Assembly: GCF_017427765.1 (NCBI RefSeq)
Contig: NZ_JAFRSC010000023.1
Span: 1-64,000 of the forward strand
Source: Methanobrevibacter sp.
Lineage (GTDB): Archaea > Methanobacteriota > Methanobacteria > Methanobacteriales > Methanobacteriaceae
Reading direction: 5' to 3'
Length of the DNA stretch: 64,000 bases
Both the position numbers and the translations under genes were made by a program. Below the pieces are notes generated by a model. The model was given only the letters and a program-made list of their open reading frames with translations. It ran no database searches and had not been told where the DNA came from. Below, piece by piece: positions 44,501-53,283 of this stretch. Each line of letters starts with the position of its first letter. Position 1 is the first letter of the stretch.

Positions 44501-47295
44501 TGAGCCATTCCATTAACTAAAACCAGCTTTTTATCAGAGGATGTTCCTCCAACAGCAGAAATATCAAGAGCAATATCCGGTAAATTACCCACATTCCAAT
44601 AGGTTACCTCTCCTGATTTTGTATAAGCATTATTTAAATTAAAGCTTACCAATGCTTTTTCATCCTGTAAAAGAGAAGTGGTATTTGCAGAGGCGTTTAA
44701 AAATATCCAGTTATCACAATTTGAAGATGAATGGATTTGTGGAGCCACATTATAGTTGTCCTGATTATTTCCCCACCAGTTCCCACTGCAGTAAATTCTC
44801 TTTAAAGCAGAACTTGATTTTGCATTAATCAATGCCCTGTTTGAATTTCCAAATGAATTTCCTAAAAATACTGAATCTGACACATGTGTCTCAGCGGCTG
44901 TCAGAATAACAGAAGAATATGTGCCTCTACCGGAATTGTTTACAAATAATGTTGATTTAACATCAAGCAATCCTTCTTTAGGCATATAAATACATGCAGA
45001 TGAAATCTGAGATACCTGTGAATAGCTTGCAGTGTTATTTACAAAACTGCACTCAAGAACTGTTAGAATAATCTGATTTCCCTTTTTAACGTTATACTGA
45101 ATACATCCGTCTTTTATAACATTATTTGAAAATGTTGAATTATAGACTTTAGAACTTAAAGCCTCATTTGAAGTGATAAGAGACCCCACATTTGTACCCA
45201 GATTAGCGGTATTGCCGTCAAATGTTGATGATTCAATTAAATATTTATTGGAATTTATTAAAACTCCAGTATTATCAGCAAAGACTGACTCTTTAACTTC
45301 AATATTATCTGACTCAATGAGGGCATCTAAGGAATTGCTTTTGAAAATACATTTCTCAATTTCTAAAATTCCACCGCTCTGTTTGATGAGCCCATTGGAA
45401 GTTGAAGACATCACATTTTCTTCAAAAGTTAAATTTTTCAAAATAAAATCTGCACCCGTAACATTAAATATATTGCCTTTTGATGAAATGACTGCATTGT
45501 CTTCACCGACAATTGTCAAGTTATAATCAATGTTGATGCCCACATCTGAAAATTTCCCGTCCATTATTAAAATATTTTGAGATGTCCTTGCAATTTGGCA
45601 TGCCTTGGTTAAAGTTGACACCGGAGCCTGTCTGGAGCGACCGTCATTGCTGTCATTACCATATTTTTGTGAGACATAAATATACTCTTTAGGTAAACCA
45701 ACAGAAACCTCATTACTTTTACTGATTGATATAGATGGAACTACATAAACTTGGGCTTTTTCAATGTTTTTTAAATTTAGTGCAAAATCAGTTGAATTTA
45801 CTGTCTTGAAATATGCTCCGTCAAGGTAAACATCATAGGAAGATTTCTCTAAAATGTCAGAATCATAGTAGTCAGGATTTTTTAAACTGGCATCAATATG
45901 TAATGTTACCTCATCACCTACACGTTCATCAGCAGAAAGTCTGAGTTTTGAAAATTCTATTGAATTGCCCAAATAATAATTGTCTTCAATTACACATTTA
46001 GAACCATAAGCCAAATTGACTACTAAAACATCACCTGCCCGAGTATGGTTAATAAACCTGTTACCTATAATATTCACATCAGGAGAACCATAAGAACCCT
46101 GAGCAATAGCACAAATTGCAGTACCTATAGAAGCGCTGTTTTTAATGAAAGTAGTATTCAATACAGTAAGACCACCTTCATCCATAAGAGATATTGCACC
46201 ACCCCTACCAGTACCAGTAGTTGACAGTTCAGATAAATCCCAACATAAGTTCTCATTATCCTCAAACAGAGAATCTTTAACATATATGTATGGAGCATGC
46301 AAATATTTGGTTGCACCTATTGCACCACCACCATTATTTGTTGTACAGTTATTGCCTTTAAATATTGTATTATAAATCTGCAGGTAACTATAGGTATATA
46401 GTGCACCACCATTCCAACCGGCAAGATTATCTGTGAAATTGGAATCATATATAGTGGTATTGGCACCTCCATGAGTATGTATTGCACCTGCCCACCAGAA
46501 TGCTGAATTTTTATAGAATGTTGAATTTCTAACTACAAGTATGCCGCAGTTGTTAATACATCCAGGTTCAGTTCTTGCATAGTTACCTTCAAAGTATGAA
46601 TCAACTACTTCCATTGAAGCACCCGTACATGTTTTGGTAGGGTCATCTTTTGGATCATATACACTTAAACATCCAAAATCAGATGTGATGTTTGTAAATG
46701 TACAGTTTACAACACTAGCTTTTCCTCTCATAATTTGAACAAGAGATGAATGGCCTCCGTCTAAAGTGGAATTTGTAAAGTAACAGTTTTCAATTAGATT
46801 GTTTGCATTTCCACCCATCACCAAAAATAATGCATTAGGTTGGTACTCTGTTGAAATCCATTTAAATGTAATTCCCTTAAGGGTTATGCCTATGCCTGAA
46901 TTTTCAGGAACATTTATGGCAAGATAACTAATTGGTCGGGCATTGGGAGATACATCTCCAAAATAAGCACCAGAACTACCCAAAATAGTTACATTGTTGT
47001 TAACTTGAATTTTATAAGAGTTATCTTTTGGATCTGTAGGATAGAAACTTGTATTCTCTTTTAATTTCAATACATAATCTTTATCGTTTAATGAACAATA
47101 ATACTGTAAATCATCCCAATTTTCAACAGTTATTTCATTTGACTGTTCACTTATATCATCCAATTCAATATCTAATGATTTATCAACACTAACTGTAGCA
47201 TTCGCATTATCCAAATCATTAGCATATGCACTTCCAATACTTATTATAAATATTAAAAATGCCAAAAATATTATAAATTTTTCATTTGACTTCAT
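40915..47295 (-). CDS. adhesin-like protein with PQQ-type beta-propeller (2126 aa)
   Basis: Signal peptide 1-25 (MKSNEKFIIF ... GSAYA). Two Pmp-like beta-helix regions (about 60-460 and 570-880, the second opening YVSQKYGNDSNDGRSRQAP) are followed by five Ig-like repeats. A beta-propeller then spans about 1315-1665, with blades of the form GNIYLITGEGVYSIDSNGKYRWNY, as in PQQ-binding-like quinoprotein repeats. Two more Ig-like repeats and the shared C-terminal module end the protein. The propeller carries no visible quinone-site residues that I can identify, so a binding role is more likely than catalysis. The ATG lies right beside the IS-like remnant at 47305-47553; no ribosome binding site is obvious. 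Confidence 0.85.
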   Translation of the reverse strand: MKSNEKFIIFLAFLIFIISIGSAYANDLDNANATVSVDKSLDIELDDISEQSNEITVENWDDLQYYCSLNDKDYVLKLKENTSFYPTDPKDNSYKIQVNNNVTILGSSGAYFGDVSPNARPISYLAINVPENSGIGITLKGITFKWISTEYQPNALFLVMGGNANNLIENCYFTNSTLDGGHSSLVQIMRGKASVVNCTFTNITSDFGCLSVYDPKDDPTKTCTGASMEVVDSYFEGNYARTEPGCINNCGILVVRNSTFYKNSAFWWAGAIHTHGGANTTIYDSNFTDNLAGWNGGALYTYSYLQIYNTIFKGNNCTTNNGGGAIGATKYLHAPYIYVKDSLFEDNENLCWDLSELSTTGTGRGGAISLMDEGGLTVLNTTFIKNSASIGTAICAIAQGSYGSPDVNIIGNRFINHTRAGDVLVVNLAYGSKCVIEDNYYLGNSIEFSKLRLSADERVGDEVTLHIDASLKNPDYYDSDILEKSSYDVYLDGAYFKTVNSTDFALNLKNIEKAQVYVVPSISISKSNEVSVGLPKEYIYVSQKYGNDSNDGRSRQAPVSTLTKACQIARTSQNILIMDGKFSDVGINIDYNLTIVGEDNAVISSKGNIFNVTGADFILKNLTFEENVMSSTSNGLIKQSGGILEIEKCIFKSNSLDALIESDNIEVKESVFADNTGVLINSNKYLIESSTFDGNTANLGTNVGSLITSNEALSSKVYNSTFSNNVIKDGCIQYNVKKGNQIILTVLECSFVNNTASYSQVSQISSACIYMPKEGLLDVKSTLFVNNSGRGTYSSVILTAAETHVSDSVFLGNSFGNSNRALINAKSSSALKRIYCSGNWWGNNQDNYNVAPQIHSSSNCDNWIFLNASANTTSLLQDEKALVSFNLNNAYTKSGEVTYWNVGNLPDIALDISAVGGTSSDKKLVLVNGMAQSVFTLKDIEGQMIASCYNVDDIINFKEAKIKPDMKVSVNNISVEDDEIITVILPDNATGDLILNLTSGNITINKKVNSSNTIFTLPDLPADNYCGFVEYSGDDNYFASKQNIQFEVNKYNSTTKISVGQIELGDDVVLTINVLPAVTGNITLIINNKPENINLTESKANYTINAISKGDYEIEAIYNGNYKYLSSRDTLKFDVGKIDSNISASVKNIVYGQDAIIEVSLDERAKGNVTARVDGKNKTSSVNNGKAIINISMLNAGEKEVYIDYSGDDNFNPNNCTTSFNVSKAGTTLIINVNDIMIGQDENVEISVLSGVDGTITIDWDGKITLKSIPRTGKVTLILSDLSVGKHNVSAILNSTNYETIDNSTNFIVSDYKTPVWPNEGYDIQNRGKSPYDVDSNGVILWNYAADGKIIGNLAIDCDGNIYLITGEGVYSIDSNGKYRWNYSNSGNGNISGIAISRDLIIAPESGNAIYFINQSSGIKFGKSNIYQGSSLFAPIVDLNANIYVSSEFQYQSEDYKLVLIPYKLWENGGNPTLISLGDSEPVSSPVIVNENMAVVPCENGLKIIDLKNKVMLSSINGDTHGIKPIVGSGNMIYAVLDDSIAELTPNGNIIWKTKITGGAGNYMALDDEMGVYLINSLGNLYRYDLANGDESLVSNLNFTSGILIGNDGNVYVGLKDAFYAFTGDGNLLWKTNIGGEVIGSPIAGNDGIIYLTTQNNVYALSKGDLKDVNLTISVKDINCGDIEIINITIDNDATGNITVEVTSGSYKNISTLNGSDVSVPLYNLGAGNYTVKVSYFGDLRYKSANKTSYFNVNKNSVVINLSCVDMGQTANVTVNLPSDARGNVLVRYGDNNITLPLDDNGSVSFIVEKTGRSMRVDVIYPGDDKYDSANETIFINSTAKKSEFGNLIVSGTGLITASLFDSDKKPISNANITYKVNGVDFKTNTDEYGKLSVNGSSNSVVSIFYLGNEDILPTNTTLTLKDLRKPRVTTVINAEDYNTYAIDYNGGERGGYFEVILTDGSKPISNKPVKIGFNGKVYNTTTDEKGLARLQINLANAGTYTFAVAFLGDDDYVGAFAVQKITVTKKTTSISAPAKTFKASAKTKSYTVTLKTIPGSSIDGKTYLKEGKKVTITVGGKTYSAKTNAKGEATFKLSITKKGTYTATVNFAGDNTYQSSKATAKIKIN

Positions 47296-47666
47296 AATAC
47301 CAACCTATTTGTTGAACAACCTCACCTTGTAGAAAGTGAGGATTCCTAGATTTTGTTTTTTACTCAATAGGTTAATTGAGTCTTTTCTAGGCAATCCCCG
47401 CGGAACCATCGGTTCAACAATCATTATGTGATTGTTATATAGTAATTAAATTACAATAATATTTTAATTTAAAGAGAGAGCATTTGCAAACTAATCTCAA
47501 TCCCATTCATGCAATTCATCCACGACCTTTAAGAGGTCATGGCATTCTTGCATCATTTAGATAAAATATAAAAACATGTTAAGTATTTATATGAATCAAA
47601 TTATATAAACTTTTCAAGTTAATTTGAAAAAAATTAAATAAAAAAAGTTAGAGAGAATTAATCTCC
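47296..47666. other. 371-base gap filled largely by an IS-like remnant
   Basis: No intact gene. The gap holds, left to right, the start region of the propeller adhesin, a 250-base set of nested hairpins (see next entry), an AT-rich stretch and the terminator of the adhesin at 47667. I see no separate clear promoter for the adhesin to the left. Confidence 0.75.
47305..47553 (-). mobile_element. IS200/IS605-like remnant with nested hairpins
   Basis: The right-end-like part (47309-47420) has an outer stem TTGTTGAAC / GTTCAACAA, hairpin CCTCAC / GTGAGG, middle stem CCTAGA / TCTAGG and inner hairpin ACTCAAT / ATTGAGT. On the minus strand a 39-codon ORF from 47424 to 47305 reads MIVEPMVPRGLPRKDSIN, which looks like a TnpB C-terminus. 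The left-end-like part (47509-47553) is a nine-base stem CCATGACCT / AGGTCGTGG inside ATGCAA / TTGCAT. Hairpin ends, a TnpB-like tail and absence of inverted repeats fit an internally deleted IS605-type element. The right-end RNA would resemble a TnpB guide-RNA scaffold. No transposase gene remains. Family assignment is inference. Confidence 0.55.
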
Positions 47667-47669
47667 CTA
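47645..47669 (-). terminator. hairpin and T-run terminator of the adhesin at 47667
   Basis: AGGGAGA, five-base loop, TCTCTCT starting within the stop codon, then AACTTTTTTT on the minus strand. Nearly the same sequence as at 7116-7147. Confidence 0.7.
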
Positions 47670-48285
47670 GTTGATTGTTATTTTTGTTGTTGCTTTTGAA
47701 GCCTTGTAGGAATTGTCACCTGCAAAGTTTACGGTTGCTGTGTAGGTACCTTTTTTATTGATGTTTAAATTGAAGGTAGCCTGTCCGTTGGCATTTGTTT
47801 TAGCGGAGTATGTTTTACCATTTACTGTAATTTTAACTGTTTTACCATTCTTGAGATAGGTTTTACCGTCAATGGATGACCCCGGAATGGTTTTTAAAGT
47901 TACAGTATAAGATTTGGTTTTTGCAGATGCCTTGAATGATTTGGCAGGGGCACTTATACTGGTTGTTTTCTTGGTTACGATGATTTTTTTAACTGTAAAT
48001 GCACCCTGATAGTCGTCATCGCCTAAAAATGCGACTGCAAAAGTGTATGTTCCCTCATTTGCCAGGTTAATCTGCAGTCTTGCCCAACCTGCACTATCAG
48101 TTGTGGTATTATATACAACACCGTTGAATCCTATTTTAACCGGTTTTGCCGAAATGGCTTTACCTGAAGCATCAACCAATTTGACTTCAAAGTATCCTCC
48201 ACGTTCACCTGCATGGTAGTCAATGGAATAGGAATAGTAGTCCTGAGCGTTGATTGCTGTTGCAGCTCTAGGCTTGATGAGATCT
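47667..48285 (-). repeat. shared adhesin C-terminal module, copy 4
   Basis: Nearly base-identical to copy 1 (7145-7760), including the terminator. The two host genes are 36 kb apart and less alike in their Ig-like middles, which points to gene conversion or recent duplication. Confidence 0.85.
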
Positions 48286-51200
48286 TTTAAGGTAATTACA
48301 GATTCTGTTGGCAATGCCACATCGCTACCCTCATAATCAATCACAACAACAGTATTGGAATCTGCATTAATGGTTACAACACCATTTTTATCAGATTTTG
48401 TGTAAGACACCTTGCCGTTTACGCTGTATTTTATATCCGCATTGGCAATCGGCTTTTTATTGCTGTCTTTTAAGGTAGCAGTAATGACTCCAACACCTGA
48501 AACTGTTATGTCTGTAAATACACTATTCAACGCAGTGGCGGGAATATGTTTGGTTGCATAAGCAGAATAATAATTTTCATCGCCCATATAGACAACAATA
48601 ACGTCATGGTCTCCAACTGCAAGACTTTCCACATTTAAACTAGCCTTACCGCCATCAAGTTCTTTTTTATAACAGATATTATCAACAAAAATGGATACTT
48701 CACCGGTTGCATCAGGAATTTCAACATCAATGCGAGTATTTACACCAATTTTAGGTTCGCTAACGATTATATCAATATGATTTGCCTTTTTAAGGACTTC
48801 AAATGATGCGTTATTGTGTGAAGGTTTATAGTAATCATCACCCAGATAAACAACATCAACAATATGAATGCCTGAAGAAATCTCTTCAATAATGCAGCCT
48901 GTTTGACCGTCTTCCAAATCCAGATATGCGCTAAACCCGTCAAACATGAAAAGCACCTGACCGGTTGCATTTAAAACGCTGATATCGATTGTTAAATCCT
49001 CACCAAGTTTGGCATCACCTATATTAAGCAATACAGTTGAATTCATTTTTTCGAATTTCTTAACATTGACATTTACCTTTGCATCTGATTTTATATGATT
49101 ATTGTCGCCGTCATATGTGATACTGCAGACATAGTCTCCTGCAGTTAGGAAAATCGGAATGACATACTGACCATTCTCATCACTGAAACCGCTGAATGAA
49201 TAACCTCCCACATCAACATTAACCAATGAACCTGCTAAAGGATTTTTATTGCTGTCAATCAATGTGATATTCAGCATTCCCCCATCCTTATCAAAGAAGG
49301 TCAAATCAGATGCAATGATTTGTGTTTTGCTGACATCAACAACAAAAGAGTCAGTTACTCCATCGCTTTGATAAATTGAACTTGCAGGAAGTGCAATTCT
49401 GACATTGTAAAGGCCGTTTGAAAGACCGGATAATTTATAATTAGCTTTACCGTTTACCAGTCTGTATTGTGAAGGATTGCCGTTTATGCTGATTATCACT
49501 GTTTCATTTATCTTGTTTGAACATGTTATGTCTAAAGTGGCATCATACAATGCCTGAGATATTTCTAAATCAAAATCAACTTTTGTTTTTGAAAAATCAA
49601 CTATTGTTTCGGCAAATGATGAAGAATAACCCTGACCGTTGAAAGAAGCGGAAACATATCTGGAATCACCTTTAAACGAATATTGCATGCCTGCATTACC
49701 ATCTGTAATATCCAGGACATAATTTATGCCATCCAAATTAAATGTAACCTGTCCATGTTCCACTAAATTGCCATCCTCATCAGTTACAGTGGCAGTGATA
49801 TTAATAGTATTTTTGAAATCATGCTGAATATTCAGGATTAAAGAAGTTCCAATAGAATCTAAGATAGTGAAAGCTTTAATGCAAGCAACTGAAAGAACCA
49901 TCTCATATTCATCGGATAAATCACTATCATATAAATCATCCCATGTTTCACCACCATCCCAACTTGAATATGACATTCCAGGAGAATAAATGTCATTATT
50001 TAATTCATAACTTTCAGAAATCGGAAAATATGCATCACCATCACATGTAATGTTAAAAATTACTTCAAAAACATCTCCTTTTTTAATTGGTACCCAATCA
50101 TCCAAATTAATAGTATAATAACCTGGATTGGAAGTTCCTGATTTAAAAGCTTTAAATTCATTATTGACATTAATGGCAACTGTCCAGTTTGTTAATGTAT
50201 AAAAGTATGTTGAAACTGCAGCCAAAAATTCATTGTCTGTTGATGTGAATACATTTTTATACATCACATTAGATAAATCCGGATAGCAGATATCAACTGT
50301 TTTACCTGCAATATCATACTGATAATTCTTATCAAATCTAACTGTATCATTTAAAATGAAGGTATAAGTCCTTTCAAGGTCAAATGCAAAACATTTATCA
50401 TAATATGAAATATAGAAAAAACCGTCGTCCTCTTCATCTGTACCCCAACTGTTTTTTATAATCCATGCACCATCACCTTCAGGAGTGCTATTAAAGTTAT
50501 TTTTACTGTAAGTGTCATCCCATCCGACAATGGTTATGGCATGATTAGTCGTATTATAATCATAATCACAATAAAATGCATGTGTTTCCTTATTATAATA
50601 ATCCTCACCCCAATCCCAAAACATTGAAGATACAACTGCACCATATTTCATTAAAGCTTGCTTTATTTCATCATGTAAAGTTAAGCTTTCACAATCCAGA
50701 ACCAATATGTTTTGGACATGAACAATGCTGTTAAATACAGGGGATAAAGTGGACATAGAATTGTATTCATCATCAGCATCATTTACAGGACCTAACCAGC
50801 TTGAAAGGTATCCCCATGACATATAAGGATATCCCCCATCGTTGGTATCCTCAGCCCATCCATAATTGGAGTATAAACACATCAGATTTTTCAGATTTTC
50901 TTCAGAAAAGTCATATGTAACATTGGCTGCCTTCAAAATACATGACTCCAAAGCAGCCATTGCCGCAAATGCCCAACAGTTACCTCCTTTTTTCTGGTCT
51001 TTAACACTGGTGACATATCCTTCATCAACCAAACTGTATCTGCTTGGCAACTTATCAACAACAACTGGAGCAACTTTAAACATTGTATAATTTCCGTTTC
51101 CAATGTTTAGATTAAACTCATCAGTTATGTAAAAATCATCATATATTCTGGCTGTATTTCCCAAATACTTATTGTTTTCCAGAGGTGCATTTAATGAATT

Positions 51201-52289
51201 TAAAAGGCTGTAAACCGCTCCTGCACATGACGCATTATTATCATTGAAATAATTGTTTTCAATTGTGAGGGATTGAGAATTGACAATAAACAGTGATCCG
51301 CCATTTAATGCCTGATTACCAGTAAATGTAGAACCTTTAAGGGTAAAATCACCGTACATATGATAGATTGCTCCGCCATCCCATTTTGCAGCACTATCGA
51401 CACATTCAATATTGCTTAAACTAACTGTAGAGTTTAGGGTAGTTATTGCTCCTCCAAAAGTTGCAGCGGAATTTATTATTTCCAAATCACTGCCTGTAAA
51501 CTCGCAGGATTTTAAATAAATTGCACCACCCGCATCATCAATGGATGTGGAGTTATAAAACTTGGATTTTGAAATTTTTACCTTACAATTATAATCACAT
51601 GCAATGGCACCACCATAACTGTATGCAGTGTTTGCAATGAAAATTGAATCATAGACATCCAGATTACCATAGACCATATAAATGGCACCGCCCCATGTTG
51701 CATTATTGTCAATAAACATACACCCGTCAATAGTTAAAGCAGAATCCATATCACTGAAAATTGCTCCACCCCAATAATCACCATATCCATCAGGTACAGC
51801 AGTACCACCTGAAAAAACAGAATTGGTTGCTGTAAGGGATCCACGATTAACAATTGAACAATCAATGAAAGTGACATTCTTAATTGTTACGGTTTTATTA
51901 AATACAAATCCTACATCATGATATGAAACTATCGTACTATCCATATCACCTATAATATTTACGCCATCAACTATTGATGTATCTTTCAGTTCGTATTCAC
52001 CATTTGCAAGGTGAATATTTGAATTATTCAATATTCTTTCTTTTTTTAAATACTTATATGGACTGTCTAAAGTCCCAATACCATCATTTTCAACTGATGC
52101 ATCAAAATAAATATCAACTGACTGCTTTAAAATATCATTTTCACTTACAGAAATTGCAGAATTGTCAATATCTGATGATTGGTCTAGAGATAGTCCTGCA
52201 TCACCACCAGAAGCAAAGGATGCCGGAATAATCATCAATAGGACAACCAGTGAAAAGAATAAAATGAATTTGTTAACTATTTTTGACAA
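47667..52289 (-). CDS. adhesin-like protein with C1A (papain-type) peptidase domain, second copy
   Basis: 1540 residues, full-length paralogue of the gene at 7145. Signal peptide 1-26; Pmp-like beta-helix about 60-400; C1A peptidase about 417-645 with Gln432, Cys438 (GGNCWAF), His583 (NHAITIVGW) and Asn613 (KNSWG) all present; lectin-like domain about 650-790; Ig-like repeats; shared C-terminal module. The substrate-cleft residues around the Cys (KKGGN against KTSGS) and the loop before His differ from the paralogue, so specificity may differ. The start is TTG, preceded by GAGGGAT. Cell-surface, probably wall-bound; activity outside the cell is likely but untested. Confidence 0.88.
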   Translation of the reverse strand: MSKIVNKFILFFSLVVLLMIIPASFASGGDAGLSLDQSSDIDNSAISVSENDILKQSVDIYFDASVENDGIGTLDSPYKYLKKERILNNSNIHLANGEYELKDTSIVDGVNIIGDMDSTIVSYHDVGFVFNKTVTIKNVTFIDCSIVNRGSLTATNSVFSGGTAVPDGYGDYWGGAIFSDMDSALTIDGCMFIDNNATWGGAIYMVYGNLDVYDSIFIANTAYSYGGAIACDYNCKVKISKSKFYNSTSIDDAGGAIYLKSCEFTGSDLEIINSAATFGGAITTLNSTVSLSNIECVDSAAKWDGGAIYHMYGDFTLKGSTFTGNQALNGGSLFIVNSQSLTIENNYFNDNNASCAGAVYSLLNSLNAPLENNKYLGNTARIYDDFYITDEFNLNIGNGNYTMFKVAPVVVDKLPSRYSLVDEGYVTSVKDQKKGGNCWAFAAMAALESCILKAANVTYDFSEENLKNLMCLYSNYGWAEDTNDGGYPYMSWGYLSSWLGPVNDADDEYNSMSTLSPVFNSIVHVQNILVLDCESLTLHDEIKQALMKYGAVVSSMFWDWGEDYYNKETHAFYCDYDYNTTNHAITIVGWDDTYSKNNFNSTPEGDGAWIIKNSWGTDEEDDGFFYISYYDKCFAFDLERTYTFILNDTVRFDKNYQYDIAGKTVDICYPDLSNVMYKNVFTSTDNEFLAAVSTYFYTLTNWTVAINVNNEFKAFKSGTSNPGYYTINLDDWVPIKKGDVFEVIFNITCDGDAYFPISESYELNNDIYSPGMSYSSWDGGETWDDLYDSDLSDEYEMVLSVACIKAFTILDSIGTSLILNIQHDFKNTINITATVTDEDGNLVEHGQVTFNLDGINYVLDITDGNAGMQYSFKGDSRYVSASFNGQGYSSSFAETIVDFSKTKVDFDLEISQALYDATLDITCSNKINETVIISINGNPSQYRLVNGKANYKLSGLSNGLYNVRIALPASSIYQSDGVTDSFVVDVSKTQIIASDLTFFDKDGGMLNITLIDSNKNPLAGSLVNVDVGGYSFSGFSDENGQYVIPIFLTAGDYVCSITYDGDNNHIKSDAKVNVNVKKFEKMNSTVLLNIGDAKLGEDLTIDISVLNATGQVLFMFDGFSAYLDLEDGQTGCIIEEISSGIHIVDVVYLGDDYYKPSHNNASFEVLKKANHIDIIVSEPKIGVNTRIDVEIPDATGEVSIFVDNICYKKELDGGKASLNVESLAVGDHDVIVVYMGDENYYSAYATKHIPATALNSVFTDITVSGVGVITATLKDSNKKPIANADIKYSVNGKVSYTKSDKNGVVTINADSNTVVVIDYEGSDVALPTESVITLKDLIKPRAATAINAQDYYSYSIDYHAGERGGYFEVKLVDASGKAISAKPVKIGFNGVVYNTTTDSAGWARLQINLANEGTYTFAVAFLGDDDYQGAFTVKKIIVTKKTTSISAPAKSFKASAKTKSYTVTLKTIPGSSIDGKTYLKNGKTVKITVNGKTYSAKTNANGQATFNLNINKKGTYTATVNFAGDNSYKASKATTKITIN

Positions 52290-52333
52290 TTTTATCCCTC
52301 AAAAGTTTTAATAATGTATATTTATGTATTAAA

Positions 52334-52343
52334 TTATATAAAA
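52334..52343 (+). promoter_or_regulatory. TATA box of the GIY-YIG gene
   Basis: TTATATAAAA lies about 25-30 bases before the expected transcript start and about 40 before the ATG at 52375, giving a very short leader. The box is near-symmetric and may also serve the divergent adhesin gene starting at 52289. Confidence 0.45.
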
Positions 52344-52374
52344 AATTAAGTAAACACTAAAAGAAGTTCATATC

Positions 52375-52794
52375 ATGAAAGGCTGTTACTGTCTGATAAT
52401 CCATTTGAATCAAGCAAACGAGATAAAGATTGGTAAAAGATTAGGCAAAATCAATTTCAAAAAAGGTTATTATGTTTATGTGGGCTCAGCCATGAATTCA
52501 CTTGAATCAAGATTAAACAGACATTTAAGTGACGAAAAAAAGCTGCATTGGCATATTGATTACCTATTAAAAAAAGGGAAAATTACAGAAATAATCTATA
52601 ACAAAAACAAAAAGGTAGAATGTGAGCTGTCACAATACTTATCCACTCAAGCAGAGGGCATCAGGGACTTCGGGTGCTCTGACTGTGATTGTGAAAGCCA
52701 CCTTTATTATTTTAAAACAAAAAATGAAGCTATTGAATGCGTTGAAAATGCATATGATTCAATAGCTATGGATTATGAATTCTTTAGAAAATGA
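52375..52794 (+). CDS. DUF123 (GIY-YIG-like) protein
   Basis: 139 residues, full length for DUF123, a GIY-YIG nuclease-related family common in archaea. Visible are the GYYVYVGSA motif (31-39), Arg46 and His50 in RLNRH, HWHID (58-62) and the Cys cluster CSDCDC near residue 97, all usual in this family. GIY-YIG proteins cut DNA as single-domain nucleases; DUF123 members are also found as endonuclease III partners. Activity is unproven. It is the only clear plus-strand gene. Its 3' end overlaps by 11 bases the convergent gene at 52784. Confidence 0.88.
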   Translation: MKGCYCLIIHLNQANEIKIGKRLGKINFKKGYYVYVGSAMNSLESRLNRHLSDEKKLHWHIDYLLKKGKITEIIYNKNKKVECELSQYLSTQAEGIRDFGCSDCDCESHLYYFKTKNEAIECVENAYDSIAMDYEFFRK

Positions 52795-53275
52795 ATCCCT
52801 GTTTTTTCTTGTGCTTATATGAAATTTCAAATGAATTTAAAGCCAGATTTTTCAAGACATTCAAATCATCATCACAGATTCCAACAACACTTTCCCATTC
52901 GCTCTCCAATTTGGAAATTTCATCTAAAACAGAAATACCCTCATCGGTTAAGCTGCAGTCATAGGCAAGACCGTTTTCGGGAGACTCATCGATTACGATT
53001 AGTCCTTTTCTAGCCAGTTTCTGATATTTTTTTAAATATAAATCCAAATGAAGGTTAAACAGGTCATTCTTTTCGGCTTTTTCAAACTGCTTAATGCGAA
53101 TCCTTTTGTGATGAGGTTTCTCATGCTTTTTGACCTGTTTCAGGAGTTTGATTTGAGACTCATGAAGGAAAATGCTTAAGTTTTCTCTTACATAAGTCAT
53201 TTTTGACTCTTCAATGACCTTGATTAAGGAGGAGGCATTCATATTTTCTATTGCATTTACATGCGGATGAGCCAT
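52784..53275 (-). CDS. putative winged-helix protein
   Basis: 163 residues. It has a long helical N-terminal half ([19 protein letters not shown]) and a middle that reads like a winged-helix: [14 protein letters not shown], then a beta-type [16 protein letters not shown]. MarR-like and archaeal DUF-type regulators look like this, but I recognise no specific family. It is the last gene of the helicase/HerA-like operon, starting 8 bases after the HerA-like stop codon, so it may regulate or assist DNA handling. It overlaps the convergent GIY-YIG gene by 11 bases. Confidence 0.5.
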   Translation of the reverse strand: MAHPHVNAIENMNASSLIKVIEESKMTYVRENLSIFLHESQIKLLKQVKKHEKPHHKRIRIKQFEKAEKNDLFNLHLDLYLKKYQKLARKGLIVIDESPENGLAYDCSLTDEGISVLDEISKLESEWESVVGICDDDLNVLKNLALNSFEISYKHKKKQGFIF

Positions 53276-53283
53276 TATACCAC

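Noticed and set aside
52334..52343. Strong divergent regulatory region between the C1A adhesin and GIY-YIG gene
   Set aside because: Only a TATA-like stretch is clear; no operator or repeat was found in the 85-base gap.
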